Part shown: piece after piece, positions 12,646 through 13,103 of the stretch
How the letters are laid out: each line of letters starts with the position of its first letter
Numbering within the stretch: the first letter of the stretch is position 1
Source: Dehalococcoidia bacterium
GTDB taxonomy: Bacteria; Chloroflexota; Dehalococcoidia; Tepidiformales; Tepidiformaceae
Length of the DNA: 13,103 bases
Direction of reading: 5' to 3'
Assembly: GCA_007126855.1 (NCBI GenBank)
Contig: SLAK01000102.1
Span: 1 to 13,103 of the forward strand
Notes under the pieces: generated by a model
Databases searched by the model: none
Told to the model about the DNA's origin: nothing
What the model saw: only the letters and a program-made list of their open reading frames with translations
Program-made: the position numbers and the translations under genes

Positions 12646-13103
12646 TGTGCGTCTCCATTTGCTGACGTGGTGGTGCTGCTGTGCTCTGAGAGCAGTCGGC
12701 GCAGGCTCCGGAGGGCGCGGTGTTGCAGGCCGCGCACCGCCCCGGCTGGCCGGCCGAGAATGCGGCCGGTGTCACCGGCGCTGAAGCCGGCATAGAAGCG
12801 AAGCAAGACCACGGCGCGCTGTTCCGCGGTCAGCTGGAGCAACGCCATTTCGAGCGCAAGGTGCTCGTCCGGGTCAGTCGATATCTGAGCGGTCACCGCC
12901 TCGGGCCGGTCCAGGCCGACAGTCGGCCGCCGCGCGTGGTAGCGGAGGTGGTCTACCGCCCGGTCGTGCGCCAGGCGGTAGAGGAAGGACTGGAAGGGCG
13001 CGCCACGCGCTTCGTCGTAGCGTTCGATGTCTCGGCAGGCAGCAGCGAAGGCTTCGGCCGCGATATCCGCGGCGGCGTTTGCGTCGCCGGTGAGGCGGTG
13101 CGC
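12642..13103 (-). CDS. ECF-type RNA polymerase sigma factor, 5' end outside window
   Basis: The frame is open from the right edge to the TGA at 12642-12644 (about 153 residues visible), so the ATG at 12896 is internal. Region 2 is recognisable in HRLTGDANAAADIAAEAFAA, RYDEARGAPFQSFLYRLAHD and RAVDHLRYHARRP, the last covering the DNA-melting and -10 recognition helix. Region 4 follows a short linker: LLQLTAEQRAVVLLRFYAGF, SAGDTGRILGRPAGAVRGLQ and HRALRSLRRLL, a helix-turn-helix for the -35 element. It would direct RNA polymerase to a small stress or envelope regulon. Its stop overlaps the next gene start by ATGA, which fits a sigma/anti-sigma operon. The first residues of region 2 and the promoter lie outside the window. 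Confidence 0.9.
   Translation of the reverse strand, partial: AHRLTGDANAAADIAAEAFAAACRDIERYDEARGAPFQSFLYRLAHDRAVDHLRYHARRPTVGLDRPEAVTAQISTDPDEHLALEMALLQLTAEQRAVVLLRFYAGFSAGDTGRILGRPAGAVRGLQHRALRSLRRLLSEHSSTTTSANGDAQ

Overview
This is a GC-rich bacterial chromosomal window with no RNA genes, insertion sequences, phage genes or CRISPR array. The gene set is two crotonase-fold enzymes, a CaiB/BaiF CoA-transferase, an SDR dehydrogenase, an MFS carrier, a LysM/M23 envelope hydrolase, an ECF sigma factor and winged-helix regulators with eroded receivers. It fits a free-living aerobic heterotroph that degrades acyl-CoA compounds. A Chloroflexota-like lineage (Dehalococcoidia or Tepidiforma type) is my best guess, from gene content and style only. 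I cannot prove it without a search.

Layout. Region 1 (1-1289, + strand) holds the C-terminal part of a rhomboid-like membrane protein and a MOSC-domain protein, closed by a perfect 11-bp inverted repeat. Region 2 (1322-3887) has a cysteine-free A-type Fe-S-carrier-like protein and a crotonase-fold enzyme, both on the - strand. They diverge from a + strand family III CoA-transferase. Region 3 (3884-5188, - strand) is a membrane-anchored LysM/M23 peptidase that overlaps the CoA-transferase tail to tail by 4 bp. Region 4 (5345-8480, + strand) has a second crotonase-fold enzyme, a strong GC hairpin, an MFS carrier and an SDR. The SDR start codon and part of its ribosome-binding site lie inside a 13-bp hairpin. 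Region 5 (8481-9239) has no convincing gene but several hairpins and two copies of a palindrome. Region 6 (9240-11373) has a small coiled-coil/zinc-ribbon protein and two convergent winged-helix regulators with degenerate receivers. Region 7 (11596-13103, - strand) is an ECF sigma factor, cut by the window edge, translationally coupled to a single-pass membrane protein with four tandem 16-residue repeats. That protein is probably its anti-sigma partner.

How the genes may work together. The acyl-CoA genes, carrier and dehydrogenase suggest uptake and breakdown of an organic acid or lipid-like substrate, but no gene fixes the substrate. The right-hand 4.6 kb looks like a regulatory island of sigma/anti-sigma pair, two phosphorylation-compromised regulators and a putative operator. 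The 16-bp palindrome core TGTTnCCnnGGTAACA occurs three times (8523-8540, 9064-9081, 11512-11529), always between genes. I consider this palindrome family, the start-codon hairpin and the paired pseudo-receiver regulators the most interesting signals. Base composition also flips near 3.9 kb: the + strand is C-rich to the left and G-rich to the right, regardless of gene direction.
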